A stretch of DNA of 64,000 nucleotides from Bacteroidota bacterium (GTDB lineage: Bacteria > Bacteroidota > Ignavibacteria > Kryptoniales > JAKASW01): the NCBI GenBank assembly GCA_021812985.1, contig JAKAMG010000011.1, forward strand, positions 17,412-81,411, given 5' to 3'. The translations under genes and the position numbers were made by a program. The notes below the pieces were generated by a model. It did not search any database and was not told where the DNA came from. It was given only the letters and a program-made list of their open reading frames with translations. Below, one piece after another: positions 19,596-29,361 of this stretch; the stretch's first letter is position 1; each line of letters opens with the position of its first letter.

Positions 19596-20337
19596 CCATG
19601 CTTGCTACGAGGCTCTCTGTTGTTGAATTTTCCGGGACGACATCGACAGAGAGTCCGAATTTCTCCGCGGCTTTTCTCGTGACGGGACCTATGACAGCGA
19701 TCTCCTTGCCATCCAGGACAGCTTTCCCGAAGATGTTCAGGAAATTCTTCAATTGAGATGGGCTGTAGAAGACGACAGCGTCAAATTCCCCCGAGAAGAT
19801 TTTCTCTTTTATATTTCGCTCTATAGCGTTGTTAGGAAGAGTCTGGTATACAACGACCTCCTCGACAACTCCGCCGAGAGACCTTACCGATTCCGCCAGA
19901 TCGCTTCCGGAGAGACTCCCCTTGGGAACGAGGACAATCTTACCCTTCCAGTCAAATGAGCCAAGCGACGATATGAGATCAGCCGATGTGAACTTCTCCG
20001 GCACGAAATCGGCCTGCAGACCGGACTCGGTTAGAGCGTCCGCGGTCTTTGTACCTACCGCCATGACGAAAGGTCTTCCGTCAGTCTTCCGCATTCCCGA
20101 GAAAGCTCCGGCGTGTCGGACGGCGTTCACTGATGTGAAAATAACAACGTCATATCTGTGGAATTCGGAAAGCCTTCTGGTATCTTCGGAAGAGAGAGCG
20201 GCTGGTTCAATCCTGATGGTAGGCACGCTGATGACGTCCGCCCCGAATCTTTGGAGCTCGGCTACAAGGAGATCGGATTGATCTTCACTCCTCGTCACCA
20301 CCACTCTTTTGTGGGAAAGGGGGAGGTCGCTGTTCAC
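19576..20337 (-). CDS. hemD: Uroporphyrinogen-III synthase
   Basis: HemD fold: VVVTRSEDQSDLLVAELQRFGADVISVPTIRI; FTSVNAV; position in hem operon. Confidence 0.9.
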   Translation of the reverse strand: MNSDLPLSHKRVVVTRSEDQSDLLVAELQRFGADVISVPTIRIEPAALSSEDTRRLSEFHRYDVVIFTSVNAVRHAGAFSGMRKTDGRPFVMAVGTKTADALTESGLQADFVPEKFTSADLISSLGSFDWKGKIVLVPKGSLSGSDLAESVRSLGGVVEEVVVYQTLPNNAIERNIKEKIFSGEFDAVVFYSPSQLKNFLNIFGKAVLDGKEIAVIGPVTRKAAEKFGLSVDVVPENSTTESLVASMVGHEKA

Positions 20338-20344
20338 AGAGCCC

Positions 20345-21283
20345 TCATGGTCTCTGCGCTCCAGGGGCGTCCCGTCTTATCTCCGCGAGTATGCCGTCTG
20401 CGCCGAGCGAAAGGAGGCGCAGCGCCAGTTCGCGTCCGGCCCTCTCCGGATCCGTCGAATCAAGTGTAACTGAATCCCTGACGAGGGTTTCGCCGTCGAG
20501 CGATCCGACCATTCCTTCTATCTTTGCGCCGGCAACGGAGGTGAAGACACCTATAGGTACCTGGCATCCCCCTTCGAGTTCTCTGAGGAAAGCTCTCTCA
20601 GCGAGGGCGGCCGTCTCAGATGCGACGATATTGTACCCGCTCAAGAGATCTTTCATCACCGTGTTGTTTTCACGTGCTTCGACCGCGATGATTCCCTGTC
20701 CGACGGCCGGGAGCATCTTCTCCGGTGCAAGTATCTCAGTAACCTTGTCCGCCATTCCGAGACGTTTTATGCCCGCATAGGCGAGGAGCATTCCGGCGTA
20801 CCCTTCCTCCTCGAGCTTCCTCAGCCGCGTGTTCAGGTTTCCGCGAATGTCGACGAGATTGAGATCGCTCCGGAGATGCATGAGCTGTGAGCGCCGCCGC
20901 AGACTTCCTGTAGCCACAGTTGAACCCTTGGGTAATTCGAGGAGCCTCATGCCATCCTGTGCGATGAGCGCGTCGCGGACATCTTCCCTCTCACTGAACG
21001 CGATAATACGGAGCCCTTCCGGCAGCTCTGTCGGAAGGTCCTTCAAGCTGTGTACGGCGCAGTCAATCTCGTTGTCGAGGAGGGCCCTCTCAATTTCCCT
21101 CGTGAACAGCCCTTTGTCACCTATCTTTGAGAGAGGCGAGTCGAGGACCTTGTCGCCAGTCGTTTTTATTTTCACTATCTCGGTCTCGAGATCCGGGAAA
21201 GCGCTCCTGAGATACCCCGCTACCGCATTCGCCTGATAAAGCGCGAGCTGGCTGCCGCGCGTCCCTATTTTAACCTTCTTCAT
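20345..21283 (-). CDS. hemC: Hydroxymethylbilane synthase
   Basis: IGTRGSQLALYQA, HSLKDLPTELPEGL, GSLRRRSQLMHLRSDL, RAFLRELEGGCQVPIG. Confidence 0.97.
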   Translation of the reverse strand: MKKVKIGTRGSQLALYQANAVAGYLRSAFPDLETEIVKIKTTGDKVLDSPLSKIGDKGLFTREIERALLDNEIDCAVHSLKDLPTELPEGLRIIAFSEREDVRDALIAQDGMRLLELPKGSTVATGSLRRRSQLMHLRSDLNLVDIRGNLNTRLRKLEEEGYAGMLLAYAGIKRLGMADKVTEILAPEKMLPAVGQGIIAVEARENNTVMKDLLSGYNIVASETAALAERAFLRELEGGCQVPIGVFTSVAGAKIEGMVGSLDGETLVRDSVTLDSTDPERAGRELALRLLSLGADGILAEIRRDAPGAQRP

Positions 21284-22556
21284 CTTCGTCTCCGGTGGTC
21301 TCGCCTGGAAGCCCGAAAAGCATCTTTAGTATCTTCACCCTATCTACCATGGATATGCCGTTCTCGGCATTCTTGATGTTCGTCATCGGCTCGTGAAGAA
21401 TCTTATTCACGAGGGAACGCGTGATCTCGTCGACCATTTCCAAGTCGGCCCCGTTCGCCTTCCCCTTGTACCTCCTCAGCTCTTCCTCTCTGATCTTTTC
21501 AATCTTCTCACGGAGCATCTTTATAGTCGGGCCGACCTCCAGAGAATTGTACCACTTTATAAAATCGTTGAGCTCATCGTCAAGGACCCTTTGCACCTGG
21601 ACTATTTCAGCCCGTCTCATTTGCATATTCTTGTCAACAATGAGCTGCAGGGAGTCCATATCGTTCAGAAAGACGTTGGAGATTTTTCTCACCGCGGGGT
21701 CGACGTTTCTCGGCACACCAATATCTATGACGAGGAGCGGGCTATCCTCGCGCCCCTTCATTGCCGCCGCCACCATCTCGCGGGTGAGGACAAATCCAGA
21801 CCCTCCGACGCTCGATATTACCATATCGCACTGCTGAAGTTTCTCGCGAATGGCGTCCAGAGGTATTGCCTCACCCATTCCGATGTCCACGGCGAGGTTC
21901 TGCGCCCTCTCGAGGGTCCTGTTAGCTATGAAGAGCTGGCCGATCTCCTTCGGCTTAAGGTCCTTCGCGGCAAGTTCGGCGGTCTCGCCAGCGCCGACCA
22001 GCATGGCGGTGCGCCCCTTGAGATTTCCGAAGATCTTCTCAGCCAATTCCACGGCGGCGTAACTCACGGATACCGCGCCTTCGGAAATTTTCGTCTCGGC
22101 CTTGGCACGCTTCCCCGCCTTGAGTGCCTGTTGGCAGGCGTGGTGCATGAACGTACCTACCGTGCCGAGCTCCACGCCGGTGTTGTAAGATTCCTTAACC
22201 TGGCCCAGCACCTGTATGTCGCCAAGCATGAGGGAGTCGATGCCTGACGCGACCGCGAAAAGATGGCGGACCGCATCGAAGCCCTCGTAAGTCTCGTACT
22301 TCACCTCCAATTCGCCGTCTGCCAGCCGCTTCCCTTCGCGTATGAGTTCGTACATTTCATCGTGCGTGCTGGGATTGGAGGAAGGAACGAGGTACAGCTC
22401 TGTTCTGTTGCACGTCGAGACGATGAGCGACTCGCGGGCTACCGACTTGAGCTTGTCCGAGAGCTCCCGGATCTCTTCAGGTGTGTAATAAATTTTTTCG
22501 CGTGCTTCGACATTTGCGGTCCTGTGATTTATCGAAACCGCGGTAAGTCTTAACAT
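21270..22556 (-). CDS. hemA: Glutamyl-tRNA reductase
   Basis: STCNRTELYLV, GIDSLMLGDIQVLGQVKESY, AMLVGAGETAELAAKDL, IDIGVPRNVDP. Confidence 0.97.
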   Translation of the reverse strand: MLRLTAVSINHRTANVEAREKIYYTPEEIRELSDKLKSVARESLIVSTCNRTELYLVPSSNPSTHDEMYELIREGKRLADGELEVKYETYEGFDAVRHLFAVASGIDSLMLGDIQVLGQVKESYNTGVELGTVGTFMHHACQQALKAGKRAKAETKISEGAVSVSYAAVELAEKIFGNLKGRTAMLVGAGETAELAAKDLKPKEIGQLFIANRTLERAQNLAVDIGMGEAIPLDAIREKLQQCDMVISSVGGSGFVLTREMVAAAMKGREDSPLLVIDIGVPRNVDPAVRKISNVFLNDMDSLQLIVDKNMQMRRAEIVQVQRVLDDELNDFIKWYNSLEVGPTIKMLREKIEKIREEELRRYKGKANGADLEMVDEITRSLVNKILHEPMTNIKNAENGISMVDRVKILKMLFGLPGETTGDEDEEG

Positions 22557-22629
22557 TCGAGTTCAGTCTATCGATAACAGCCGAATGGCAGGCGTCGAGT
22601 CGTTCTTACTTCTGTCATTCATCTATTGT

Positions 22630-23457
22630 CTATTTAAAATTATGAAAACTTGGCAAAAACACATTCACCACCACCATCGACGCGATGGTCAGGAAAAAAC
22701 CTATCATGGAAACGATGACAACCGTTCGTCCGGTCCATCTCATCAACCTCCTCGACAGGAGCGCGACGAAGTAAATGCCCCAGACTATGTCCGTTATAAT
22801 CAGCTTCGGATCCGAGTAAGAAAAATCGTCCACGGTCTTCGGAAGCCAGACATAGCCGACGAGTATCACGATTGACAGGAATATGAACCCGAGAATGATC
22901 GAGACATAGCTCAAATTCTCGAGAGTTTTCAGATCGGGCAGCTTCCTATATATGATACCGAACTTGTTCGACCTTATCTCATGATACATCATCAAGTAGA
23001 GCCCACCGTAGACGGCGGCTATCGCAAGCGCGCTGTATCCAAGCATCGCGCTCCCGACGTGAAGTCCGAGAAGACTCGACTTCAGGAAGGGGCTAATCTT
23101 CACCTCGGCCTTAACGAAGGCGGAGGAGACAACCTGGAACAGCAGGGCCAGCGTAAGAATGAACATGCCGGTCTCTTTGACCTTCGTCATCATCTCTATG
23201 TAAACGTAGGCGACACCGATGGTAAAGGCCACGACGCTCATGATTTCAAATACTGACGTCGTCGGAGGGTGCCCAGTCAGAAGTGACCGGGAAAGGAGAT
23301 AAACGAGATGAACCGCGAGCGTTACGATCAAGAAGCGTGTTCTGTTCCTGATCCCGAACTGCTCATCCAGGAAAAAGGCCAGCCCGTAGAGAAAAATCGC
23401 GAACAAATAGAGTATTGGGAGCGAAATCTTCAGTAAATCGACGAAATATTCAAGCAT
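22630..23457 (-). CDS. Cytochrome c assembly (CcsA/HemX-type) membrane protein
   Basis: Multi-TM protein in front of hemA; conserved His residues in TM contexts (HVGSAMLGYSAL). Confidence 0.8.
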   Translation of the reverse strand: MLEYFVDLLKISLPILYLFAIFLYGLAFFLDEQFGIRNRTRFLIVTLAVHLVYLLSRSLLTGHPPTTSVFEIMSVVAFTIGVAYVYIEMMTKVKETGMFILTLALLFQVVSSAFVKAEVKISPFLKSSLLGLHVGSAMLGYSALAIAAVYGGLYLMMYHEIRSNKFGIIYRKLPDLKTLENLSYVSIILGFIFLSIVILVGYVWLPKTVDDFSYSDPKLIITDIVWGIYFVALLSRRLMRWTGRTVVIVSMIGFFLTIASMVVVNVFLPSFHNFK

Positions 23458-23575
23458 GGTTGTCTAAGTTAGCCAAGCGGGCCCCAAACTTCAACCCCAG
23501 ACAGGGGCGCCCTGCGTCACATCCAAGTCACAAACCCTTGACTTCATCGCGGCATCGGCCTAAATTTAGGCACCA

Positions 23576-23998
23576 ATGAAGCACGCGCTTATAGCATTCG
23601 CATTTTTCCTGATGGCGTTCTCGCCAATGACCACAACATCCACCGTGACGTTCTCCGACGTACGTGGGACCAGCGACTCAAACGGCATTCTGCTCCAATG
23701 GTCCACCTCTCAGGAAAACGGCATAAAGGATTTCGCCATAGAGAAGGCTTCCCAGATCGACAACAAATTTTTCCAGATAGGTACGGTTAACGCCACCGGC
23801 GCCGGGAGCATATACCAGTACACGGACAATTCCATCTACAAGTCCACCTCCGCCTCCATATTTATTTACCGAATCAGGGCGGACGGCAACGACAACACGG
23901 TTTCCTATTCCGCACCGGTCACGGTGACATACGAATTCTCGGGCCTCTCCGGTGTCGCCAGAAGAACCTGGGGCAGCATCAAAGCAATGTTTAGATGA
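23576..23998 (+). CDS. Secreted small protein with FN3-like domain
   Basis: N-terminal signal peptide; GILLQWSTSQENGIKDFAIEKA...FIYRIRADGNDNTVSYSAPVTV resembles FN3 repeats; ATGA overlap with next CDS. Confidence 0.7.
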   Translation: MKHALIAFAFFLMAFSPMTTTSTVTFSDVRGTSDSNGILLQWSTSQENGIKDFAIEKASQIDNKFFQIGTVNATGAGSIYQYTDNSIYKSTSASIFIYRIRADGNDNTVSYSAPVTVTYEFSGLSGVARRTWGSIKAMFR

Positions 23999-25344
23999 CG
24001 TTTCCGTCAGATGATCCCACGGGCCAGGGGACAAAGCTCATACGGCCCGCCGGACTTCTGCTTCTCGTTTACTTATTTACCTTCACCCTCCCAGAAGTTT
24101 CCTTCCCGAAATCGATTACAGTCTACAAGAGTGAACCCATTATCAAGGTTTGCCTTTCCGAGAACCGGAGGAGCGTCACTCTCAGGCTCGAGGGAAAATA
24201 CAGACTTCTGTACCAGGACGTGGAAATTTCCACCCTCGCAAATTCCTCCATCACATTTTCCTACTCCACGGAGGGGACCCCGCTCGCGCTCCTTCCGGGC
24301 CAGCGAATGGAGTTCTATTCGCCAATTGAAATAGCGCCGGATGATTCGACGGAACCGTCTCTCTCGGCGGGAGACCCTGACGGCATATCTTTCGGTTCGC
24401 AGACTTATCCCGGCGGGGTAGAAGTGGTACCGGAGAGCAGCGCCTCGTTCAGGGTCATCAACGCTGTCCCGCTCGAAACCTACCTGAGGGGGGTTGTCCC
24501 GTACGAGCTGGTTAACAATCTCACTCCGGATGAGCTCCAGGCATGCATGGCCCAGGCAATCGCCGCGAGAAACTACGCTTTCTTCAGGATGAGCAATGTG
24601 GATTCCTTCGCGAACGGACCGAGGGCGAGAGGCTTCGACGTTTATGCCGACACGCGCGACCAGGTTTATTCAGGCATATCTGGATACAAGCCGCTCGCGG
24701 ACACCGCAATCGCCCTAACGAAAGGAATGATTGTCGAATACAACGACGAGCCCGCCCGCTGTTTCTTCTATTCGACGTGCGGCGGGCGGACAGAAGCGGT
24801 GCAAAACGTCTGGCAGGGACAGCCGCCGCTCCCATACTTGAGAAGCGTTTCAGACATTGACTCCCTGACGGGCGAGCCCTTCTGCATTTTTAATCCGAAC
24901 TTCTACTGGTCCGCAGATTTTTCGGGCTCCCAGGTAAACCGCATGGTAAGGCAGAACCTTGCTCTCGCGAACCCTACATATGCGGGAAAGAATATCCACG
25001 GCGACGTAGTCGGTGTCGACGTACTTAACCGCTTTCCATCAGGCCGCGTCGATTCGCTTAGGATAAGCATGGACGACGGCAACAAGTATTACGTCAGGGG
25101 GGACCGGATAAGATATCTGTTCAAGACATCAAACGGCGCCCTGCTCAAGAGCGACCTCTTCAAGCTGTCGGTTCTGACAGGCTACGGCGGGACAATCCGC
25201 AGGCTCATACTCAAGGGCCAGGGAAATGGTCACGGCGTCGGCATGTGCCAGTGGGGCGCACTCGGAATGTCGAAGCTCGGATACTCTTATTCACAGATTC
25301 TTTCTCACTACTATCCCGGAACCGTGATAAAGAAGGTCTACTGA
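23995..25344 (+). CDS. SpoIID/LytB-domain protein
   Basis: VPLETYLRGVVPYEL, AQAIAARNYAFF, YSTCGGRTEAVQNVW, GQGNGHGVGMCQWGALGM. Confidence 0.92.
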   Translation: MTFPSDDPTGQGTKLIRPAGLLLLVYLFTFTLPEVSFPKSITVYKSEPIIKVCLSENRRSVTLRLEGKYRLLYQDVEISTLANSSITFSYSTEGTPLALLPGQRMEFYSPIEIAPDDSTEPSLSAGDPDGISFGSQTYPGGVEVVPESSASFRVINAVPLETYLRGVVPYELVNNLTPDELQACMAQAIAARNYAFFRMSNVDSFANGPRARGFDVYADTRDQVYSGISGYKPLADTAIALTKGMIVEYNDEPARCFFYSTCGGRTEAVQNVWQGQPPLPYLRSVSDIDSLTGEPFCIFNPNFYWSADFSGSQVNRMVRQNLALANPTYAGKNIHGDVVGVDVLNRFPSGRVDSLRISMDDGNKYYVRGDRIRYLFKTSNGALLKSDLFKLSVLTGYGGTIRRLILKGQGNGHGVGMCQWGALGMSKLGYSYSQILSHYYPGTVIKKVY

Positions 25345-25419
25345 AAACGCACTGTCCAGTTTTTCATCTTCAGCGACGAACATTTTGAAACCGGCACTAA
25401 CAAACAGACATATTAAAGA

Positions 25420-25995
25420 ATGAACCTCCCTCACATCTATCTCGCGTCCAGATCCCCGCGCCGCAGGCAAATGCTGCAGATGGTTGGAATAAATTTCACT
25501 CCGCTGGATATTGAAGTGGATGAGGACAACCACTTTGCCGACAACCCTGAGGAATACGTGATGAGCCTTTCTGAGAAGAAGGCGCGCCACGCATCCGCGC
25601 TCATCAAGGAAGGGATAATCGCCACGGCGGACACGATAGTGTACATCGACGGGCAAATTCTCAATAAGCCTACCGATCCCGAGGACGCCCGCAGGATGCT
25701 AAGGCTCCTGAGCGGACGCACTCACAAGGTCTTTACTGGGTTCACGCTACTTGAGGTACCCGGTGGGAAGTGCGTGAGAGACTACGGTGCCACAGATGTC
25801 ACCTTCAGGAAGCTCGACGAAGACGAAATTATCGAATACATAAAATCCGGCGCCCCCTTCGACAAGGCAGGCGCATACGGCATACAGGATGACCTGAGCG
25901 CACTCTTCGTAGAAAGGATAGACGGGGATTTTTACAACGTCGTTGGATTGCCGCTCCCCAGGTTTTATCTTGCACTTAGACACTTTCACGATTGA
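25420..25995 (+). CDS. maf: Maf-family nucleoside triphosphate pyrophosphatase
   Basis: LASRSPRRRQMLQ, TADTIVYIDGQILNKP, GRTHKVFTGF, DKAGAYGIQ. Confidence 0.95.
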   Translation: MNLPHIYLASRSPRRRQMLQMVGINFTPLDIEVDEDNHFADNPEEYVMSLSEKKARHASALIKEGIIATADTIVYIDGQILNKPTDPEDARRMLRLLSGRTHKVFTGFTLLEVPGGKCVRDYGATDVTFRKLDEDEIIEYIKSGAPFDKAGAYGIQDDLSALFVERIDGDFYNVVGLPLPRFYLALRHFHD

Positions 25996-26050
25996 GGGCA
26001 TATAAACGTGGCGGCCTGGTCAGACGGCCGAGCGAAATAACCGCTGACAA

Positions 26051-27034
26051 ATGCTGAAAAAATTCCGCAAGAGACTTCTCATATCCATTGCCATCGCCGC
26101 GGTAATAGGCATCGCGTTTTCAATATACGCGAACACCGAAGAACTCAAGCAAACGATCGAAACATTTTCCTACGAGCTCCTCGCCCCCGTGCTCATCCTG
26201 ACGATGATCAACTATGGACTGCGCTTCGTGAGATGGCACTACTATCTCAAGACTCTGAAGATAAACGTCCCGCGCGGCGAAAGCTTCGGAATCTTCCTGT
26301 CTTCGCTATCCATGTCAGTGACTCCCGGCAAGATGGGGGAGGTGCTGAAATCGTATTTCCTCAAGACGCTTCACGCCGTTCCATTCAGCAGGTCCACGCC
26401 GATAATCATCGCGGAAAGGATAACCGATTTCCTCGCGCTGCTCATAATATCGGTCGTTGGCGCTTATAGCATTGGTCACGACAAGAGGTTCATCATCGGT
26501 TTCGCACTGGCGATACTCGGCGGAATTGCGGTAATAGCGAGCAAACCCCTTTCTGAAAGACTACTTAAGTTCGCGGGGAGGTTCGCCCCTCTTGCGAAGA
26601 GACTTGAGCTCATACAGACCGCGTTCGAGAGCTCGCGGACAATATTGACGGGGCGTGCCCTCGTGGTGTCGACATCACTCGCGCTCGTCGCATGGTTCGC
26701 CGAATGCGTCGGATTCCTCCTTGTTCTGGCAGGGGTCGACGTGCATCTTAAGCTCCTCTCGGCATCCTTCATCTACGCATTTTCCACCGTTGTCGGCGCC
26801 GTGTCTTTCCTGCCGGGAGGGCTTGGCGCAACGGAGACTTCATTGGCCGGACTCCTCGTCCTCGCCAAGATACCGAAGGGTGCCTCAGTCGCAGCGACAT
26901 TCATCATACGCGGTGCGACGCTCTGGTTCGCTGTAATAATTGGAGCGGTAGTATTATCTTACATGCAAAAGCGGTTTTCCGTGGCTCTGAATGGCAAACT
27001 GGAAAACGACCAAGCCCCTCCCGCCAAGGAATGA
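26051..27034 (+). CDS. UPF0104 / lysylphosphatidylglycerol synthase TM-region family protein
   Basis: Multi-TM protein with SVTPGKMGEVLKSYFL, SFLPGGLGATETSLAGLL signatures. Confidence 0.85.
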   Translation: MLKKFRKRLLISIAIAAVIGIAFSIYANTEELKQTIETFSYELLAPVLILTMINYGLRFVRWHYYLKTLKINVPRGESFGIFLSSLSMSVTPGKMGEVLKSYFLKTLHAVPFSRSTPIIIAERITDFLALLIISVVGAYSIGHDKRFIIGFALAILGGIAVIASKPLSERLLKFAGRFAPLAKRLELIQTAFESSRTILTGRALVVSTSLALVAWFAECVGFLLVLAGVDVHLKLLSASFIYAFSTVVGAVSFLPGGLGATETSLAGLLVLAKIPKGASVAATFIIRGATLWFAVIIGAVVLSYMQKRFSVALNGKLENDQAPPAKE

Positions 27035-27117
27035 TCTCCTTCGGAGGAAGATCCACGCCAAAACCTATTGCCAGCAGCCGATGACCCGGTTAGCCTGGAG
27101 AGGACGAAAGGAACGTA

Positions 27118-27564
27118 ATGGAAATTCGCAGTGATTCCGGAAACGCTCAGAAGAAAATAAGGGTTCTAATCGCCAAGGCCGGACTCGATGGCCATGACCG
27201 CGGGGCGAAAGTGGTTGCGGCGGCACTCAGGGACAGTGGGATGGAAGTGATATACACAGGGCTCCGCCAGACGCCGGAGATGATCGTCGAAGCCGCCCTT
27301 CAAGAAGATGTGGACGTAATAGGCATCAGCCTCCTGAGTGGAGCTCACATGACCATATTTCCAAAGGTTCTCAAGCTGATGCGCGAAAAGGGCTTGACTG
27401 ATGTTCTCCTCTTCGGCGGTGGAATAATTCCGGACAAGGACATCAAAGCACTCAGGGAGCTCGGCGTAGGGGAGCTTTTCACGCCGGGAACGCTTACTTC
27501 AGACATAGTCGAATATATCCGCAACTGGAGGAATAGCACGCCGGCATCTCGAACTGAAAGCTGA
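27118..27564 (+). CDS. Stand-alone cobalamin-binding domain protein (methylmalonyl-CoA mutase small subunit/C-terminal type)
   Basis: B12 motif [38 protein letters not shown]. Confidence 0.9.
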   Translation: MEIRSDSGNAQKKIRVLIAKAGLDGHDRGAKVVAAALRDSGMEVIYTGLRQTPEMIVEAALQEDVDVIGISLLSGAHMTIFPKVLKLMREKGLTDVLLFGGGIIPDKDIKALRELGVGELFTPGTLTSDIVEYIRNWRNSTPASRTES

Positions 27565-27647
27565 CCCCGCGGAGGATACGCGGTCCCCGCATGTGATCGC
27601 CAATTGCCGGTGAGTCCCCTCCGAACACAAGAAAGGAGCGGCAATAA

Positions 27648-28700
27648 ATGAAGAACGACGCGCTGCAGAAACTCGCCGAGAAACTCAACTCCCTCTCAGT
27701 CGACAGCTTCTGGGATGTCGGCAAGTTTATCGTCGAGAAGATCCTTCCTTACGCGAAATCGACCAAACTCTCCGAAGAGGAGCTTTACAAGCTTCTCTCA
27801 TCCTATCCAGGTTTCAAGTTCCAGGCGAGCCTCCTCAAGCAGTGTCAGGCTTATTTCACCTATTATCCCGACATGAAGAAGCGAAAGCTCCCTGAAAATT
27901 TTTACTTCGAGCTCGCCACAAAAGTAAGCGACGACCGGAAACGAGGCGAATACGAGAAGGCGGCCATACAGAACAAATGGACTATCGCGGAACTCCGGAA
28001 GCGAATAAGAGAGGACACGCTGACTGAACGCGAGGCTGAGAGGACGAGGTTCGGGTTCGATCTGAAAAATACGAACGTCTGGAACTTTGAGGTTGCCGAC
28101 CCGCGCTTCGGCAAGCCGGGACACAAAGGCCGCATCGCCGGTCAGATCGTGGCGAACGCGATTTACCACTTTTCTGACCCGGGCGCTGTCATCGTTGACC
28201 CGTTCGCTGAGAGCGGCACGCTGGGAGACGTCGTGGACAAGCTCACGATCTTCGGAGACCGGCGCTATAAGCTTTACGATTCAAATCCGTCGGATGACAG
28301 GATAAAGCAGAACAATATCTTCCTCACAGGAATACCGGCCGAGACAAACTCCGCAGACTATGTTTTTCTTGACCTGCCTGACGAATTCTACAGCGGCACC
28401 GAGGACATAGCCGTCGCAGAATCAAATTTCAGAATGAAGTTTAAAACAGTCTTCCGTGAATCCAGCAGGATACTCAGAAGTCGCGGAAGAGTATCGGTAC
28501 TCGTATCGGCACAGATCGGTGAAGGAGGCGTGGCCGACTATCCGTTCGAAGTTCAGCGGATATTCGTTGAAGGAAACTATCGGACTGTCGGAAGGGTATA
28601 TCTCCCAGAGCGATCGAACAAGCGGTTCAACTACTACGAGCGGAAGCCGCTCGTGCCGGAGATGGCCGAGCTCCTCACCTTCGAGAAAAAATCCGAGTAG
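27648..28700 (+). CDS. DUF1016-N-like domain fused to DNA-methyltransferase-like domain
   Basis: N-terminus FWDVGKFIVEKILPYA...ENFYFELATKVSDDRKRGEYEKAAIQNKWTIAELRKRI; then VIVDPFAESGTLGD and DYVFLDLPDEFY. Confidence 0.65.
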   Translation: MKNDALQKLAEKLNSLSVDSFWDVGKFIVEKILPYAKSTKLSEEELYKLLSSYPGFKFQASLLKQCQAYFTYYPDMKKRKLPENFYFELATKVSDDRKRGEYEKAAIQNKWTIAELRKRIREDTLTEREAERTRFGFDLKNTNVWNFEVADPRFGKPGHKGRIAGQIVANAIYHFSDPGAVIVDPFAESGTLGDVVDKLTIFGDRRYKLYDSNPSDDRIKQNNIFLTGIPAETNSADYVFLDLPDEFYSGTEDIAVAESNFRMKFKTVFRESSRILRSRGRVSVLVSAQIGEGGVADYPFEVQRIFVEGNYRTVGRVYLPERSNKRFNYYERKPLVPEMAELLTFEKKSE

Positions 28701-28740
28701 TTGCGGCTTGGTTAGGGCGTTTCATACGCGGGAGGGAGCC

Positions 28741-29361
28741 TTATGAAATGGCTTCAAGTATCTGGGCGAATTTTATCGCCCCTTCCCTGAGTAGCTCCGC
28801 CTTTCCTGAAGTCACATCCACGACAGTCGACGGCGTCTGCGAAACGAGTCTACCTGCGTCAACCACCAGATCGACCGAATCCAGCACCCTGCCGTTAATC
28901 ATATCTATCGAATCAGGATTAGGCTCGCCGGAGAGGTTCGCGCTCGTCGATGTAATCGGGATTTTGCAGATCGTCAGGAGCTCCCGGCAGAACGGATCGC
29001 TCGACAGCCGTACCCCTATCTTTCCAGAACCCGCCGTCAGCACCGGAGAAACAATCGGTGAAGCTTTAAACACTATCGTGAGCGGACCGGGCCAGAACTT
29101 CTCCATCAGCACCTCAGCGACCTCAGGAATCCCTATTACAAGCTCGTCCAGGCTCGCCCGGTCGGGTATCAGGACTAGGATCGGATTCGATTTGGGGCGC
29201 TCTTTTATCTTGTAGACTCTATCTACAATCTTTGGCTCCAGCGCATTCGCTCCGATTCCGTAAATCGTCTCGGTAGGATAGACGATAACGCCTCCCTCGA
29301 GAATTGTCTGGGCCGCCTGCGTTATGCTTCGGGGCTTCTTCACCCCGATGTATTTAGTCAT
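28741..29361 (-). CDS. L-threonylcarbamoyladenylate synthase (TsaC/Sua5/YrdC)
   Basis: GGVIVYPTETIYGIGANA, STSANLSGEP, PSTVVDV; start set at MTKYIGVKK (track start 29385). Confidence 0.93.
   Translation of the reverse strand: MTKYIGVKKPRSITQAAQTILEGGVIVYPTETIYGIGANALEPKIVDRVYKIKERPKSNPILVLIPDRASLDELVIGIPEVAEVLMEKFWPGPLTIVFKASPIVSPVLTAGSGKIGVRLSSDPFCRELLTICKIPITSTSANLSGEPNPDSIDMINGRVLDSVDLVVDAGRLVSQTPSTVVDVTSGKAELLREGAIKFAQILEAIS

Noticed and set aside
21393-22247. 284-aa plus-strand ORF opposite hemA
   Set aside because: Antisense artefact over a clear glutamyl-tRNA reductase
29210-29228. TTGTAGA-N5-TCTACAA palindrome considered as a second LexA box
   Set aside because: Inside tsaC coding sequence and arm spacing differs from the lexA palindrome
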